A DNA stretch of 46,014 bases from an uncultured Pseudomonadota bacterium (GCA_902796345.1 CADBOF010000041.1:1-46014); one strand, 5' to 3'. Positions 27,413 to 37,804 are shown, counted from the stretch's first letter. Program-made: numbers and translations. Notes: generated from the sequence alone by a model not told the origin.

Positions 27413-27422
27413 ATTAAAGAAT

Positions 27423-27447
27423 AATAATTAGAAAACAATTATTTTTT
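27423..27447. terminator. weak AT-only hairpin with T-run after the NuoA-like gene
   Basis: AATAATT at 27423-27429 pairs with AATTATT at 27437-27443 and is followed by TTTT. It lies between convergent genes. The stem has no GC pairs, so it is only a candidate. Confidence 0.35.
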
Positions 27448-27508
27448 AAGTAATTTCGGCATCACTTCAAAATAAAATTTGTACCGTTAAAATTATAGCT
27501 ACTTTTAT

Positions 27509-29305
27509 TTATTTCGAAATAACGTTATGTGGACCGAGCCTATAAACAGTTTGTCTTACAGCTTCCGAAAAACTAGGAACAATATACCCGAACACATTCC
27601 CAGAATTGTATTCCTTGGCTTTTCGTTTAAGAAGTTCAAGTAATAGTCCGTTTGTGCCTGTTATCATTACTGTGGTGTGTCGTTCCGAAGCGATTTTTAC
27701 AAAGTCTTTAAGTGCATTAAAAGCATATGCGTCAAAAAACGGTACATTTTTAAAGTAAATAATAGCAACATCCGGAAATTTTCCGCATGAAATAAAGGTA
27801 TCTGAAATATTTTTAATCAAATTAAGACCTAAAATACTATCAAATTGTATAACTTCCGTTTTTTTTAAGATTTTAGACGGTATTCGTTTATTTGATATAT
27901 ATCCATATTTATTGGCAACAAACTCTGTTACATCCGAATTGTGTTCTTTTGTTGTTCCAACGGAGGTTTCTTTTATATCAAGCATTCTTCCGGCGAACTC
28001 CATTAAAGAAATTATAAAACCAATAAAAATTGCAAAAACAAATCCAAATCCAATTGCTACGACGAGAATTAACCAAAATACTTTGGCATCTGCAGTTCTT
28101 ATATTAAAATATTTTGTAGAAAAATATTGACGTAATATGTGAAGCGCCGTATATATTAATATTGAAGACAATGCAAATGATGGAATATATTTAAACGTGC
28201 GATCTTTTACATATAATACAGCTCCTACTGTCACTACTATTGTTATTAAAGTAATAGTTGATTTCGATTTACTTTGAACATTTTTAACTGTAAGATCTAT
28301 GTCTGGTGCAACAAACAATCCGCCTGTTGCTACTGATAGAAAATTTGCTATGCCAACTGATATAAGTTCCATATTAGTTTGAACACCATTGTCACCGGTG
28401 AGGCTTTTTGTCATTCCTGTACAAAAGCAACATTGACAAGCGACAATCATAGCAATTGAAAATGATTGTAGTGTCAAACTTCCGCACACACTTTGGGAAA
28501 ACGGGAATGAAAAAGATATGTTAAATATAGTATTTCTATCTAAATCCTGAAAAAAACTTTGACCGATTGTTTTTAAAGATGACAATATATCAGGAAGTGT
28601 AAAAATATTCCATGTATCGCACCAAACTATGGTCCCCCAACAAATCAAATAAACTATATATACAGTAAAGTGCTTAAAAAATAATCTTAGAATGGCAAAG
28701 CTACCCATGAATATTAAATATCTATATAAAGACGATGTATCAATACATTTTAAAGCGGAAAATAATGCCGTGCAGTTACCATAAAAATTTTGGTAAGAAT
28801 AAGTTATTGGAATATTCAGTAATACTTGTGTTTGTGTTACTATGATTGTTAATGATACACACACAGCGATTGCGCTCAAAAATGTTTTTGGTGTGTATTT
28901 AAGTAACTCTCCTATTCGAATGTTTCCAAATATTACTAAAACGAGAGCAATAAAGAATGACGTTAATAACATACCTTTGTATTGATATTTTGTGAAGATA
29001 TCAAGAGATATTAAACTTACAACCCACGCGATTGAGTTTATTTGATATTTTGAGCCACCTAAAAATACAGATACCGCAGTAGCTATTCCAACAGTGATTA
29101 AACCCTGTATAGGCGATCCTCCACTAAATATTGCGAAAGATATAACAATCGGAAATGCCATAAAAAATATTTTTAACCCTGAAAAAATATCATTAAAAAA
29201 ATGTCCGAATGTGTACTTCGTTAAATTAAAATTTAAGATTGAAGGGCATAACCCTTTTTCTTTTAATCTATCTGTTTTTACGCTTAATGAACGCAAAAAT
29301 TTCAT
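27509..29305 (-). CDS. SulP-family anion transporter with STAS domain
   Basis: An inner-membrane anion permease of the SLC26/SulP family. The first 450 residues hold about ten or more hydrophobic segments, starting near DIFSGLKIFFMAFPIVISFAI. The cytoplasmic C-terminal STAS domain runs from about residue 480 (VIQFDSILGLNLIKN, FKNVPFFDAYAFNALKDF). The substrate (sulfate, bicarbonate or a carboxylate) cannot be told from sequence. At 598 aa it is a normal length. It is convergent with the ftsZ unit and divergent from secA. Confidence 0.85.
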   Translation of the reverse strand: MKFLRSLSVKTDRLKEKGLCPSILNFNLTKYTFGHFFNDIFSGLKIFFMAFPIVISFAIFSGGSPIQGLITVGIATAVSVFLGGSKYQINSIAWVVSLISLDIFTKYQYKGMLLTSFFIALVLVIFGNIRIGELLKYTPKTFLSAIAVCVSLTIIVTQTQVLLNIPITYSYQNFYGNCTALFSALKCIDTSSLYRYLIFMGSFAILRLFFKHFTVYIVYLICWGTIVWCDTWNIFTLPDILSSLKTIGQSFFQDLDRNTIFNISFSFPFSQSVCGSLTLQSFSIAMIVACQCCFCTGMTKSLTGDNGVQTNMELISVGIANFLSVATGGLFVAPDIDLTVKNVQSKSKSTITLITIVVTVGAVLYVKDRTFKYIPSFALSSILIYTALHILRQYFSTKYFNIRTADAKVFWLILVVAIGFGFVFAIFIGFIISLMEFAGRMLDIKETSVGTTKEHNSDVTEFVANKYGYISNKRIPSKILKKTEVIQFDSILGLNLIKNISDTFISCGKFPDVAIIYFKNVPFFDAYAFNALKDFVKIASERHTTVMITGTNGLLLELLKRKAKEYNSGNVFGYIVPSFSEAVRQTVYRLGPHNVISK

Positions 29306-29531
29306 ATTTATTTCTGTGTTTTTTTCGCCACTATCAATAGTAGGGATAATATATTAATTTTATTTAAATTTGGTATCTAACTACACAGAACTATTCTTTG
29401 TTTTTGCAAAAAATTAATACATTGCAAAAACTTGAAGTCCTAGTATTTCACAGCTCTAGTGAAACTCATTTGTTGTTATCGATAGTTTGGTATACCATTA
29501 GTAAGGAATACAATAAGCAAAGTATCTAAAA

Positions 29532-32500
29532 ATGTTAAAATTCTTGTCCGGCTTGATTGGCTCGGCAAATTCGCGGGTTGTTTCCCAGTATTCAAAGATA
29601 GTAAAAAAAATTAATTCGTATGAACCGGAAATTGTGAAACTGACTGATAAAGAGTTATCACATAAAACAATTGAATTTAAAGATGCTCTAGCAAATGGGA
29701 AAACATTAGATGATATATTGCCGGAGGCTTTTGCTACGGTTCGAGAAGTTTCAAAGCGTGTATTAGGTATGAGACACTTCGATGTTCAGCTTATAGGTGG
29801 AATTACATTACATAAGGGGCAGATCGCTGAAATGAAAACAGGTGAGGGTAAAACGCTTGCTGAAACATGTCCTGTGTATCTTAATGCTTTAAGTGGAAAA
29901 GGGGTACATGTTGTTACTGTTAACGATTATTTGGCAAAACGTGACGCTGCCCAAATGAGCGAAATTTACGGTTTTCTTGGATTATCTACCGGAACTATTT
30001 TAAGTGGAATGTTTGACGAACAAAAACGTCAGGCTTATGCGTCTGATATAACATATGGAACTAATCATGAATTTGGATTTGATTATTTAAGGGATAATTT
30101 GAAATTTAGCGTTGAAGAAATGGTCATGCGTCCGTTTAACTACGCTGTAGTTGATGAAATAGATAGCATTTTAATAGATGAAGCTCGCACACCCCTCATC
30201 ATTTCAGGCGAGGACGACAGTGCATCACAAATGTACATTGCTGTTAATGATGTTGTAAAAAACGTTGATGAAGGTGATTACGAACTTGAGTTGAAACACA
30301 AAAACATAACGTTTACTGAAAAAGGAATGGCAAAAATTGAGCAACAACTTATGGAACGCGGACTAATAGACAAACCTTTATACGATCCTAGCAATGTTTC
30401 AATAGTTTACTATGTTAACTGCGCGTTAAAAGCGAATAAGCTTTTTAGACGAGATGTTGACTATATGGTGAGAAACGGTGAAGTTTTAATAATCGATGAA
30501 TTCACTGGTCGTGTTATGCAAGGACGTCGCTATTCTGAGGGATTACATCAAGCACTGGAAGCTAAAGAGGGGGTAAAAGTTCAAGCTGAAAGCCAAACTA
30601 TAGCGTCAATATCATATCAGAACCTTTTCAGGATGTATCCAAAACTTTCAGGTATGACAGGTACAGCAATGACAGAAGAGGCTGAATTTGAAGAAATATA
30701 CAAATTAAAAGTTGTTAGCATTCCACCAAACAAACCAGTAATACGTAAAGATATGGAAGACTCGATATACATGACTATGGAAGAAAAGGATAGAGCGGTG
30801 ATTAAACTTATAAAAGAATGCGTTGGTCGCCGTCAACCGGTTTTAGTAGGAACAACAAATCTTGATCGTTCGGAATACATATCAGAGTTATTAAAGCGAG
30901 AGGGTATTCGTCACAACGTGCTTAATGCTAAACAACATGAGCGTGAAGCTTACATAATATCCGAAGCAGGTGCTCCTGGAGCTGTAACGATTGCAACAAA
31001 TATGGCAGGTCGTGGAACTGATATTAAGCTTGGAGGCTCTGTTGAAACACGCGTTATGTTCGAATGTGCAGACCTCGAAGACGATGATGAACGCAATGCA
31101 AAAATTGAACAAATAAAAAAAGAAGTTGCAGAGGCACATGATGAAGTAGTCAAAGCAGGAGGATTATTTGTTATAGGCACCGAACGCAATGAAGCTAGAC
31201 GTATAGATAATCAGTTACGAGGTCGTTCTGGTCGTCAGGGTGATCCTGGTGCGTCGAAATATTTTCTATCCCTTGAAGATGATTTGATAAAGCGTTTTGG
31301 TTCTCCAAATTTGCAAAAAAATCTTCAAAGACTTGGAATGAAAAAAGATGAAGATTTAACACATCGATGGATTTCGAAAGTTATTAAAAAAGCTCAAGAA
31401 CGAATAGAAGCAATGAATTTTGACATAAGAAAACAGCTTCTTAAGTACGATGATGTAATGAACGAGCAGCGAAAAGAAATATATAACGAAAGGCTTTCTT
31501 TAATGAAATCTGATGACGTGTCAGGTATTGTTAACTCGATGGTTACTAATACAGCAATAGATATTTGTGATAAATATACATCTCCAAACTCAGTGCCCTA
31601 CGAATGGCATTTAAATGAATTACAGCATGATTTGAAATCAATATATGATATAGATATTGATACAAAAGAAGTCTCCGAAGATGTTTCAATAACGTTTGAG
31701 TTGTTTAAGCAGAGACTTGTTGAACAAGTTGAGCAAAAGTATACTGAAGTAATATCAAAAATTCCAGAAGAGTTTTTACGGCAAATAGAAAAGGAGTTAA
31801 CACTGAGAACTCTTGACGGGGCTTGGAAGAAACATTTAGTCGTAATAGAACATCTTCGTCGCAGTATTAATTTACAAGCTTATGCACAAAAAAATCCGTT
31901 GAACGAATACAAAGTTGAAGCGTTCAGAATATTCGAAGAAATGATGAACGGTGTTCGACGAACAATAACGACCGCAGTTATGCATTTATCGATACCAGAT
32001 GAAATATTACACCCAGAGAACTATGAACAACTATCGTTAAAAGAAGACGATGTTCCAAATCCGGAGGCTGATAATTATGAAATCGAACAGAAGGAAGATT
32101 TAATAATGACGAATATCCCAGAACAGCTACCAATTCAGTCACGTAACTCAATGTGTTCATGTGGGTCAGGTCTTCGCTTTAAAAACTGTTGTGGAAAAAT
32201 TGAGGAAGTATCTTTTTCAGATATAGAAGTCAACACGGATTCTGGTACTAAAAGCGCAGATGAAATGCATACTATACAATCAGATGAACCTATAACTCAA
32301 GTTGAGAGTGAGCACAACGACTTGACACCTCAAGATATTCTGGAACACTTTGCACAAGATCAACGAAAAGCAGTACTAACTAATGACGAAAATATGCCAA
32401 GTACCGCAATATCGAAATCTAAACAAGCTCCACAGAAAAAAATAAGTCGAAAAGCTTCTGAAAAAAAATCAATAAATTCTATTGAGGGCAATAGAATAAA

Positions 32501-32846
32501 AGATACTGAAAATAATGGTAAATCCAAAGAAAAAATTCGTAGAAAGTCTACATCTATCGCATCATCCGATACTGAGAAAAAAAGACTTGAAAAAAAAGAA
32601 GTTCGTAAAAAATCTGGCTTAAGTTCAAAACGTTCCGATAAAATAACCTTGGTTAAGCCTAGTTCTGAAGAGGTTGTTCAAAGCATAACAAATGTCAATA
32701 GTAAATCATCTGAAATAAATCAAGATAAAGATAAAAAAACTGTTCGTCGCTCAAAAAAAATATCTTCAGATAAAACATCTACAATTATAAAAAGGACAAC
32801 GCTTAAACGATCAACACATATTGGTCGGAACGATAAAAAAAATTAG
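29532..32846 (+). CDS. secA: preprotein translocase ATPase SecA with a long basic C-terminal extension
   Basis: The motor that drives exported proteins through SecYEG. Walker A is MKTGEGKTLAE near residues 101-111, with the DEID box, the TGRVMQGRRYSEGLHQALEAKE-type region, the GRGTDIKLGG motif and the RGRSGRQGDPG motif all in place. The zinc-binding tail is CSCGSGLRFKNCCG starting at Cys875, where typical SecA ends within a few residues. Here about 210 further residues follow: an acidic part, then a Lys/Arg/Ser-rich, low-complexity, probably disordered stretch to residue 1104. The total of 1104 aa compares with about 900 usually. The ORF is uninterrupted, so this is an extension, not a frameshift. 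Confidence 0.96.
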   Translation: MLKFLSGLIGSANSRVVSQYSKIVKKINSYEPEIVKLTDKELSHKTIEFKDALANGKTLDDILPEAFATVREVSKRVLGMRHFDVQLIGGITLHKGQIAEMKTGEGKTLAETCPVYLNALSGKGVHVVTVNDYLAKRDAAQMSEIYGFLGLSTGTILSGMFDEQKRQAYASDITYGTNHEFGFDYLRDNLKFSVEEMVMRPFNYAVVDEIDSILIDEARTPLIISGEDDSASQMYIAVNDVVKNVDEGDYELELKHKNITFTEKGMAKIEQQLMERGLIDKPLYDPSNVSIVYYVNCALKANKLFRRDVDYMVRNGEVLIIDEFTGRVMQGRRYSEGLHQALEAKEGVKVQAESQTIASISYQNLFRMYPKLSGMTGTAMTEEAEFEEIYKLKVVSIPPNKPVIRKDMEDSIYMTMEEKDRAVIKLIKECVGRRQPVLVGTTNLDRSEYISELLKREGIRHNVLNAKQHEREAYIISEAGAPGAVTIATNMAGRGTDIKLGGSVETRVMFECADLEDDDERNAKIEQIKKEVAEAHDEVVKAGGLFVIGTERNEARRIDNQLRGRSGRQGDPGASKYFLSLEDDLIKRFGSPNLQKNLQRLGMKKDEDLTHRWISKVIKKAQERIEAMNFDIRKQLLKYDDVMNEQRKEIYNERLSLMKSDDVSGIVNSMVTNTAIDICDKYTSPNSVPYEWHLNELQHDLKSIYDIDIDTKEVSEDVSITFELFKQRLVEQVEQKYTEVISKIPEEFLRQIEKELTLRTLDGAWKKHLVVIEHLRRSINLQAYAQKNPLNEYKVEAFRIFEEMMNGVRRTITTAVMHLSIPDEILHPENYEQLSLKEDDVPNPEADNYEIEQKEDLIMTNIPEQLPIQSRNSMCSCGSGLRFKNCCGKIEEVSFSDIEVNTDSGTKSADEMHTIQSDEPITQVESEHNDLTPQDILEHFAQDQRKAVLTNDENMPSTAISKSKQAPQKKISRKASEKKSINSIEGNRIKDTENNGKSKEKIRRKSTSIASSDTEKKRLEKKEVRKKSGLSSKRSDKITLVKPSSEEVVQSITNVNSKSSEINQDKDKKTVRRSKKISSDKTSTIIKRTTLKRSTHIGRNDKKN

Positions 32847-32893
32847 TGTATATTGCAAATGCTGGGTACTTTGTTGGATAATATCCACATGGA

Positions 32894-32970
32894 GTGCCCG
32901 TAGCGCAATTGGATAGAGCGTCAGACTACGGATCTGGAGGTTGAGGGTTCAAATCCTTCCGGGCGCACCA
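32894..32970 (+). tRNA. tRNA-Arg (anticodon ACG)
   Basis: A 77-base cloverleaf with encoded CCA. The acceptor GTGCCCG pairs with CGGGCGC with one G-U pair, and the discriminator is A. The D arm contains GCGCAATTGGATAGAGC. The anticodon stem CAGA/TCTG encloses loop CTACGGA, giving anticodon ACG, which reads CGN codons after A34-to-inosine editing. The T arm has GGTTCAAATCC. It lies 47 bases after secA. Confidence 0.97.
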
Positions 32971-33119
32971 AAAGTATCTCGATTTTCAAAGGCTTTCTAA
33001 AAAAATTTTAATAAATCATTGTGCTAGCATAAAAAAGAGAAGATGTAATTAGTTATTTTTGTGGGCAAAAATGTCTGAGATAAAAAAAATGTACAAAGAA
33101 AATTATTTAAAGGAACGCT

Positions 33120-34562
33120 ATGAATAGAGTTCTAATTCCCAGTTTAGGTTTACTGATACTATCAGATATTTCTAATTCAATGACACCAGTGTATTCAGCT
33201 CAAGCGAGTGCGGATTTTAATAACAACCAAAATGGACAACCATCAAATGGTAATCAAAATGGAAGAAATCAGCAAAATGGAACATTCCAAAATGGTAATT
33301 ATCAAAGCAATACTGGTTATGTGAACTCAAACAATCAGAACGGTTATTCAAATAACAACGGCGTTAACAACGGGCAAATGGGGAACACTCAACCAACGAC
33401 ATTTACGAATAGAAGTAATGGCAATGCTTCCGTAAACAATTATGGACAAAACAGTTTTAACCAAAACAATAATAACGGATACAATAGTAACAGTGATAGA
33501 AACGGAAGCAATACAAATAATCAAAATGCAAATAATAATTTTAACGTTCAATCTAACAATGCGCAGCCTAATACTTTTACAGAAAATTACACATTAAAAG
33601 GAAGGCCGTTTAATGCCTATGTATATAAAAAAGATGCCGACGGTCGTTTATACAAGATGCGTTTAAATTCGCAAGATTTACAAAAAGCAATAATAATATT
33701 TTTTGGGGATTGGTGTCCTCATTGTTCAAGGTTTTTAGGAAATTTTTCAAGAAATATGCCATCGTTAACGCAAGCTGGAGTAAAAATAATATTTATTGGC
33801 GTTCCTTCAATTGATAGATTACAAAATTGGAGAGAACCAACAGATGCCGATTTTAACGAACATTTTCAAAAATTAAGTAGTTTTGGCATTCAACTAGGAA
33901 ATAATTCAGAACTTGTATTGCTTGGTGATAAAGCGAGCTTAAATAATAACGTAGTTGATAGCTTACCGACAATGATGGCTGTCAGTAATGGACGAGAATG
34001 TTTTCGTGGCGGAGCGGATAACTCTATTGAAAAAGTTGAATTTAATAATCAAGACGCAATAGGACAATTTTTACAAGTATTTAATTCATTCGGAAGTCAA
34101 AATGTGGCGAATTCTAATAACTACAATAATAACAATGTTCAACAGCCGTATTCTAACAATATTTATAAGCCGTCAAAAACGCGTAATACTTCAAAAACGA
34201 CGTATCACGGAAAAATTAACGCTGACAGAACTAACATGTTTACAGAAATGCTAAACAATAATTGTAATTGGTCTTGTGCTGTAAAAAAATGGGCTCCGCC
34301 ATCAGTTGTTTATTCTGCACCATCGTTATGTCCTCCATGCCCAGTTTGTCCTGTGTGTCCACAATGTTCCACCCCTGTAAATCAATCTTCAATAGTGCAA
34401 AATCCAGTGCAAGAAATTGATGGAAACTATTCCAAACCTAAAGATATAGACACGTGTACAACATGTGGATGCATGTTAAAACGAGCAATAAAAAAGAGAT
34501 GTAGTTTTGACCAACCGCCTAAGAAATGTCGAACGAGAAAGTGTTGCAAAAAACAATATTAG
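33120..34562 (+). CDS. exported thioredoxin-like protein with Asn-rich linker and Cys-rich tail
   Basis: A 480-aa exported protein. The signal peptide spans about the first 28 residues (ending VYSAQA). Residues about 33-160 are low complexity, dominated by Asn, Gln, Gly and Ser. A thioredoxin-like domain follows (about 165-330) with the active site W198-CPHC in FFGDWCPHCSRF and a DSLPTMMAV cis-proline block. A second Asn-rich linker leads to a basic C-terminal tail with 13 Cys, including CPPCPVCPVCPQC at 404-416 and CTTCGC and KCC further on. It could be an envelope thiol oxidoreductase cross-linked to, or coating, the cell wall. A GGAACG precedes the ATG. No close family is recognised beyond the thioredoxin fold. 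PBP2 starts seven bases downstream. Confidence 0.8.
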   Translation: MNRVLIPSLGLLILSDISNSMTPVYSAQASADFNNNQNGQPSNGNQNGRNQQNGTFQNGNYQSNTGYVNSNNQNGYSNNNGVNNGQMGNTQPTTFTNRSNGNASVNNYGQNSFNQNNNNGYNSNSDRNGSNTNNQNANNNFNVQSNNAQPNTFTENYTLKGRPFNAYVYKKDADGRLYKMRLNSQDLQKAIIIFFGDWCPHCSRFLGNFSRNMPSLTQAGVKIIFIGVPSIDRLQNWREPTDADFNEHFQKLSSFGIQLGNNSELVLLGDKASLNNNVVDSLPTMMAVSNGRECFRGGADNSIEKVEFNNQDAIGQFLQVFNSFGSQNVANSNNYNNNNVQQPYSNNIYKPSKTRNTSKTTYHGKINADRTNMFTEMLNNNCNWSCAVKKWAPPSVVYSAPSLCPPCPVCPVCPQCSTPVNQSSIVQNPVQEIDGNYSKPKDIDTCTTCGCMLKRAIKKRCSFDQPPKKCRTRKCCKKQY

Positions 34563-34568
34563 CGGAAC

Positions 34569-36392
34569 GTGTTCAGTAAAAACGATGAAAAGTCTTTATT
34601 TTCCAGGCGTGTAAAACTTTTCGCACTTCTGAACTTTGCTTTAATTAGCACAATAGTAGTAAGGCTTGTTTATTTACAAATTTATCAGTCTGAAAAATAT
34701 AAGATATTATCGGACAAAAATAGGATAGTTATATCAAGAGTTTTGCCATTACGAGGAAATATAACGGATGAGCGAATGAAAATAATCGCAACTAATACGT
34801 ATTCATATTCTGTAGTACTTGATACATATAAAATTGATAGAAAACAAATTATATCAATAATTGAAAAATTGAAAGATCAATCAATTGATGAGAAGGCACT
34901 AACAAAATTAAAAAATTTACCAGACAAAATTAATAACAACAACCGCTACATTTCTTTAAAAGAAAATGCAAATTGGAGTACGCTTGCACAATATTACATT
35001 TTGTCAAATTTTTATCCAAATATAATAATAAAACAGACTGCATTGCGACATTATATTAATCCATATGAAATGTCACATATTTTGGGTTATATTTCTTCTC
35101 CGAGTAAGTTTGATGTTAAGAATTCTGATAATTTAGCTTTGAGTATTCCAACAGCAAAAATCGGGAAATGTGGAATTGAAAAATATTATGAAAAATCCCT
35201 TTTTGGAAAAATTGGAATAAAAGAGTTAGAAGTAAATTCAAAAAGGCAAATTGTCAGAACGATAAATGAAAAACCGAGTACTCCAGGAGAAACGTTAGAA
35301 CTTACAATAAACGCGGATTTGCAACACTCCGTATATAAAATATTATCCGAGCAAATAAGCGGGGTATGTATTGTAATGGATATTGAAACAGGTGCTATAT
35401 TAGCTTTAGTTTCGTATCCCGGGTATGACATCAATGTATTTTCAAAACAAGTTTCTCATAAATTGTTGCAAAGAATTTATTCTAATCCGGCGAAACCGCT
35501 TATAAATAAAGCTGTTTCTGGATTATATGCACCTGGCTCAACGTTTAAAATAATAACAGCTCTTGCTGGATTACATTACGGAGTTATTACAAAAAAGACG
35601 CGTTTCTTTTGTCCTGGATACTGTTCTCTTGGAAAGCATAAATTTTATTGCTGGAAATGGAAATATGGAGGACACGGCTCACTTACAGTGCAAGAGGCGT
35701 TAGAACAATCATGCGATTGTTTTTTTTATAATCTTTCAAGTCGCCTAAATCCTGATAATATTGCAAAAGTTGCAAACGATTTCGGATTAGGGTGTTCAAC
35801 CGGTATTGATATACCAAATGAACGTTCTGGACTTATACCAACACGAACATGGAAATATGAAAAGAGAAAACAAAAATGGACTACCGGAGATAGCTACAAC
35901 ATGTCAATAGGACAAGGATATGTACTTACAACCCCCATACAACTTGTTAAAATGGTTGCTGTATTTGTAAACGGACTGAGATCGATAACTCCCCATCTAT
36001 ATAAAAATTTTAAATCCGATAGCGTAAAGCCACTTGAATATAATAACGAGCATATCCAAGTTGTGATTGATGGAATGTATGATGTTGTTAATTCACCAAT
36101 GGGGACAGCACGAAAATCTGCTATTAAAGACGAAAGGTTTGAATTTGCGGGGAAAACAGGAAGCTCACAAGTTAGACGAATAAGCTCAGCACAACGTGCT
36201 TTGGGAAAAACGGTATCAGATTTATACGAACAAAAAGATCACGCATTATTTATTGCGTTTGCTCCTGCTGATTATCCTAAATATGCTGTATGCGTTGTAA
36301 TTGAACATGGAGGCGGAGGAGCGTCCGTAGCAGCTCCAATTGCTAGGAATGTGTTACTTGAAACAAGGCGTATTCTCGAAGCAAACAATTAA
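34569..36392 (+). CDS. mrdA: penicillin-binding protein 2 (elongation transpeptidase)
   Basis: A class B PBP that cross-links peptidoglycan during lateral growth. A short cytoplasmic N-terminus and a single TM anchor (LFALLNFALISTIVVRLVYL) lead into the dimerisation domain with RGNITDERMKIIATN. The transpeptidase motifs are STFK at Ser324, SCD (EQSCDCFFYN) and KTGSS at Lys529. The length of 607 aa is typical of PBP2. The GTG start lies six bases after the stop of the Asn-rich thioredoxin gene, so they are probably co-transcribed. rodA and mreBCD are not beside it. Confidence 0.93.
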   Translation: MFSKNDEKSLFSRRVKLFALLNFALISTIVVRLVYLQIYQSEKYKILSDKNRIVISRVLPLRGNITDERMKIIATNTYSYSVVLDTYKIDRKQIISIIEKLKDQSIDEKALTKLKNLPDKINNNNRYISLKENANWSTLAQYYILSNFYPNIIIKQTALRHYINPYEMSHILGYISSPSKFDVKNSDNLALSIPTAKIGKCGIEKYYEKSLFGKIGIKELEVNSKRQIVRTINEKPSTPGETLELTINADLQHSVYKILSEQISGVCIVMDIETGAILALVSYPGYDINVFSKQVSHKLLQRIYSNPAKPLINKAVSGLYAPGSTFKIITALAGLHYGVITKKTRFFCPGYCSLGKHKFYCWKWKYGGHGSLTVQEALEQSCDCFFYNLSSRLNPDNIAKVANDFGLGCSTGIDIPNERSGLIPTRTWKYEKRKQKWTTGDSYNMSIGQGYVLTTPIQLVKMVAVFVNGLRSITPHLYKNFKSDSVKPLEYNNEHIQVVIDGMYDVVNSPMGTARKSAIKDERFEFAGKTGSSQVRRISSAQRALGKTVSDLYEQKDHALFIAFAPADYPKYAVCVVIEHGGGGASVAAPIARNVLLETRRILEANN

Positions 36393-36462
36393 GTATCTTA
36401 GTTATTTTTAAAACTTTTACGGAACTATAAAGATCACTGTTTACATGAATATACTGTATAAA

Positions 36463-36503
36463 TAAAACAACTCTGTATTAACGAGAATACGGAAGTTGTT
36501 TTA
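36463..36503. terminator. bidirectional terminator between PBP2 and the OPA transporter
   Basis: TAAAACAACT at 36463-36472 pairs perfectly with AGTTGTTTTA at 36494-36503. The stem extends inwards through CTGTATT and AATACGG with one G-T pair and one bulged A. The A-run on one side and T-run on the other suit termination on both strands between the genes ending at 36392 and 36527. Confidence 0.8.
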
Positions 36504-36526
36504 TAAAGCACTTATTTTATTTATGT

Positions 36527-37804
36527 TTACTTAATATGTGTTTGTTTATAACTCACAAGCCAAAATAAAATAGACGCAATAAAAGCTGAACTCATTGTAA
36601 ATATTACTACAGAATTCCAACCGAATGCTTCAGCTATGCGAGCGGTTCCAATCCCTGCAAGTGCTGTACCGAAATATCCCATAGTTCCTGAAAAACCTAT
36701 TGCTGTAGCAACAGCTTTTCCATCAATATGTCCTGCTAAAAGTGCATTTATTAGAACAATCGGTGCAGTCATGAACGCTCCTAAACCACTCATACATAAT
36801 AGGTTAAGAATTATCGAATCTTTTGGAATACTGAGGAATAAAACGTTTAGTAATACTACACATATCATACAGAGCATTGCTGGAACAGCACGTTTATTTC
36901 TAAAAAATTTATCTGATAAATACCCAACTATTACAGAACCGATTATACCCGAAAGGTCAAATAATGCCATAGTATTTCCTGATAGGAATGAAGAACTTCC
37001 ACGAGCCTCTTGTAACATTGTAGGTCCCCAATTTATAAACGTCATTCTATTGATGTATATAAACATGTTTGCAAAACCTAAAATCCATACAAACTTGTTT
37101 GCAAGGATTAATTTCGCGGTTTCGATAAAGCCGAGAGAGTTTTTAACTTTTATTTTCGGTTCGGTTCCTTCGATTTCGTCAACAGATGGAAATCCTAAGT
37201 TTTTTGGTGTATCCCTCAAGCGATTGAATACAAAGAAGGATGTCAAAATTGCAATTACGCCAGGAAAGTAAAAAACCATACGCCAGCCTGAATATTCTAG
37301 TAGCCATGGTGATATAAATCCAGCAATGGCACCGCCAACGTGTAGAGATGTGTTCCAAATACTCCATTTGCTACCTTGTTCGCTCTTGCCAAACCAATTT
37401 GCCAGCATTTTTGCACAAGGGGGAGCTCCCATAGATTGAAAGCATTGGTTTAAGGCAAAGAATAAAACAATTAGTGGCAAAAGTGAACTCATACCGAGAA
37501 ATATATTCATTAACCCTGAAGCAAAAAGTCCTATAGCCATAACGTAGCGTGCACTATACCTGTCTCCAACAAGTCCAAAAATAAATTTACCTAAACCATA
37601 TAGAATTGCTCCAATACTCATTACAAAACCGATGTCACTTTTGCTTATACCAAGTTCGGAACACATTGAAGGGACAGCATATGACAAATTCTGTCGAACC
37701 ATATAAAACACACCGTATCCAATCATTATTGAATACATTGTCCGCATTCGCCAATATTTAAATTCCTTGTTTTCTCTGCCATACTGTTTTGCTGTTAAAG
37801 ACAT
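36527..37804 (-). CDS. MFS transporter of the organophosphate:phosphate antiporter type
   Basis: A 12-TM transporter of the GlpT/UhpT/UhpC (OPA) group, which exchange sugar phosphates or glycerol 3-phosphate for phosphate. The N-terminal segment YGVFYMVRQNLSYAVPSM and FGLVGDRYSARYVMAIG (the MFS loop motif) are characteristic, as is NWFGKSEQGSKWSIWNTS. The length of 425 aa is right. UhpC-like sensors share this fold, but no histidine kinase partner is adjacent. An imported host sugar phosphate is a plausible substrate; this is inference. Confidence 0.85.
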   Translation of the reverse strand: MSLTAKQYGRENKEFKYWRMRTMYSIMIGYGVFYMVRQNLSYAVPSMCSELGISKSDIGFVMSIGAILYGLGKFIFGLVGDRYSARYVMAIGLFASGLMNIFLGMSSLLPLIVLFFALNQCFQSMGAPPCAKMLANWFGKSEQGSKWSIWNTSLHVGGAIAGFISPWLLEYSGWRMVFYFPGVIAILTSFFVFNRLRDTPKNLGFPSVDEIEGTEPKIKVKNSLGFIETAKLILANKFVWILGFANMFIYINRMTFINWGPTMLQEARGSSSFLSGNTMALFDLSGIIGSVIVGYLSDKFFRNKRAVPAMLCMICVVLLNVLFLSIPKDSIILNLLCMSGLGAFMTAPIVLINALLAGHIDGKAVATAIGFSGTMGYFGTALAGIGTARIAEAFGWNSVVIFTMSSAFIASILFWLVSYKQTHIK

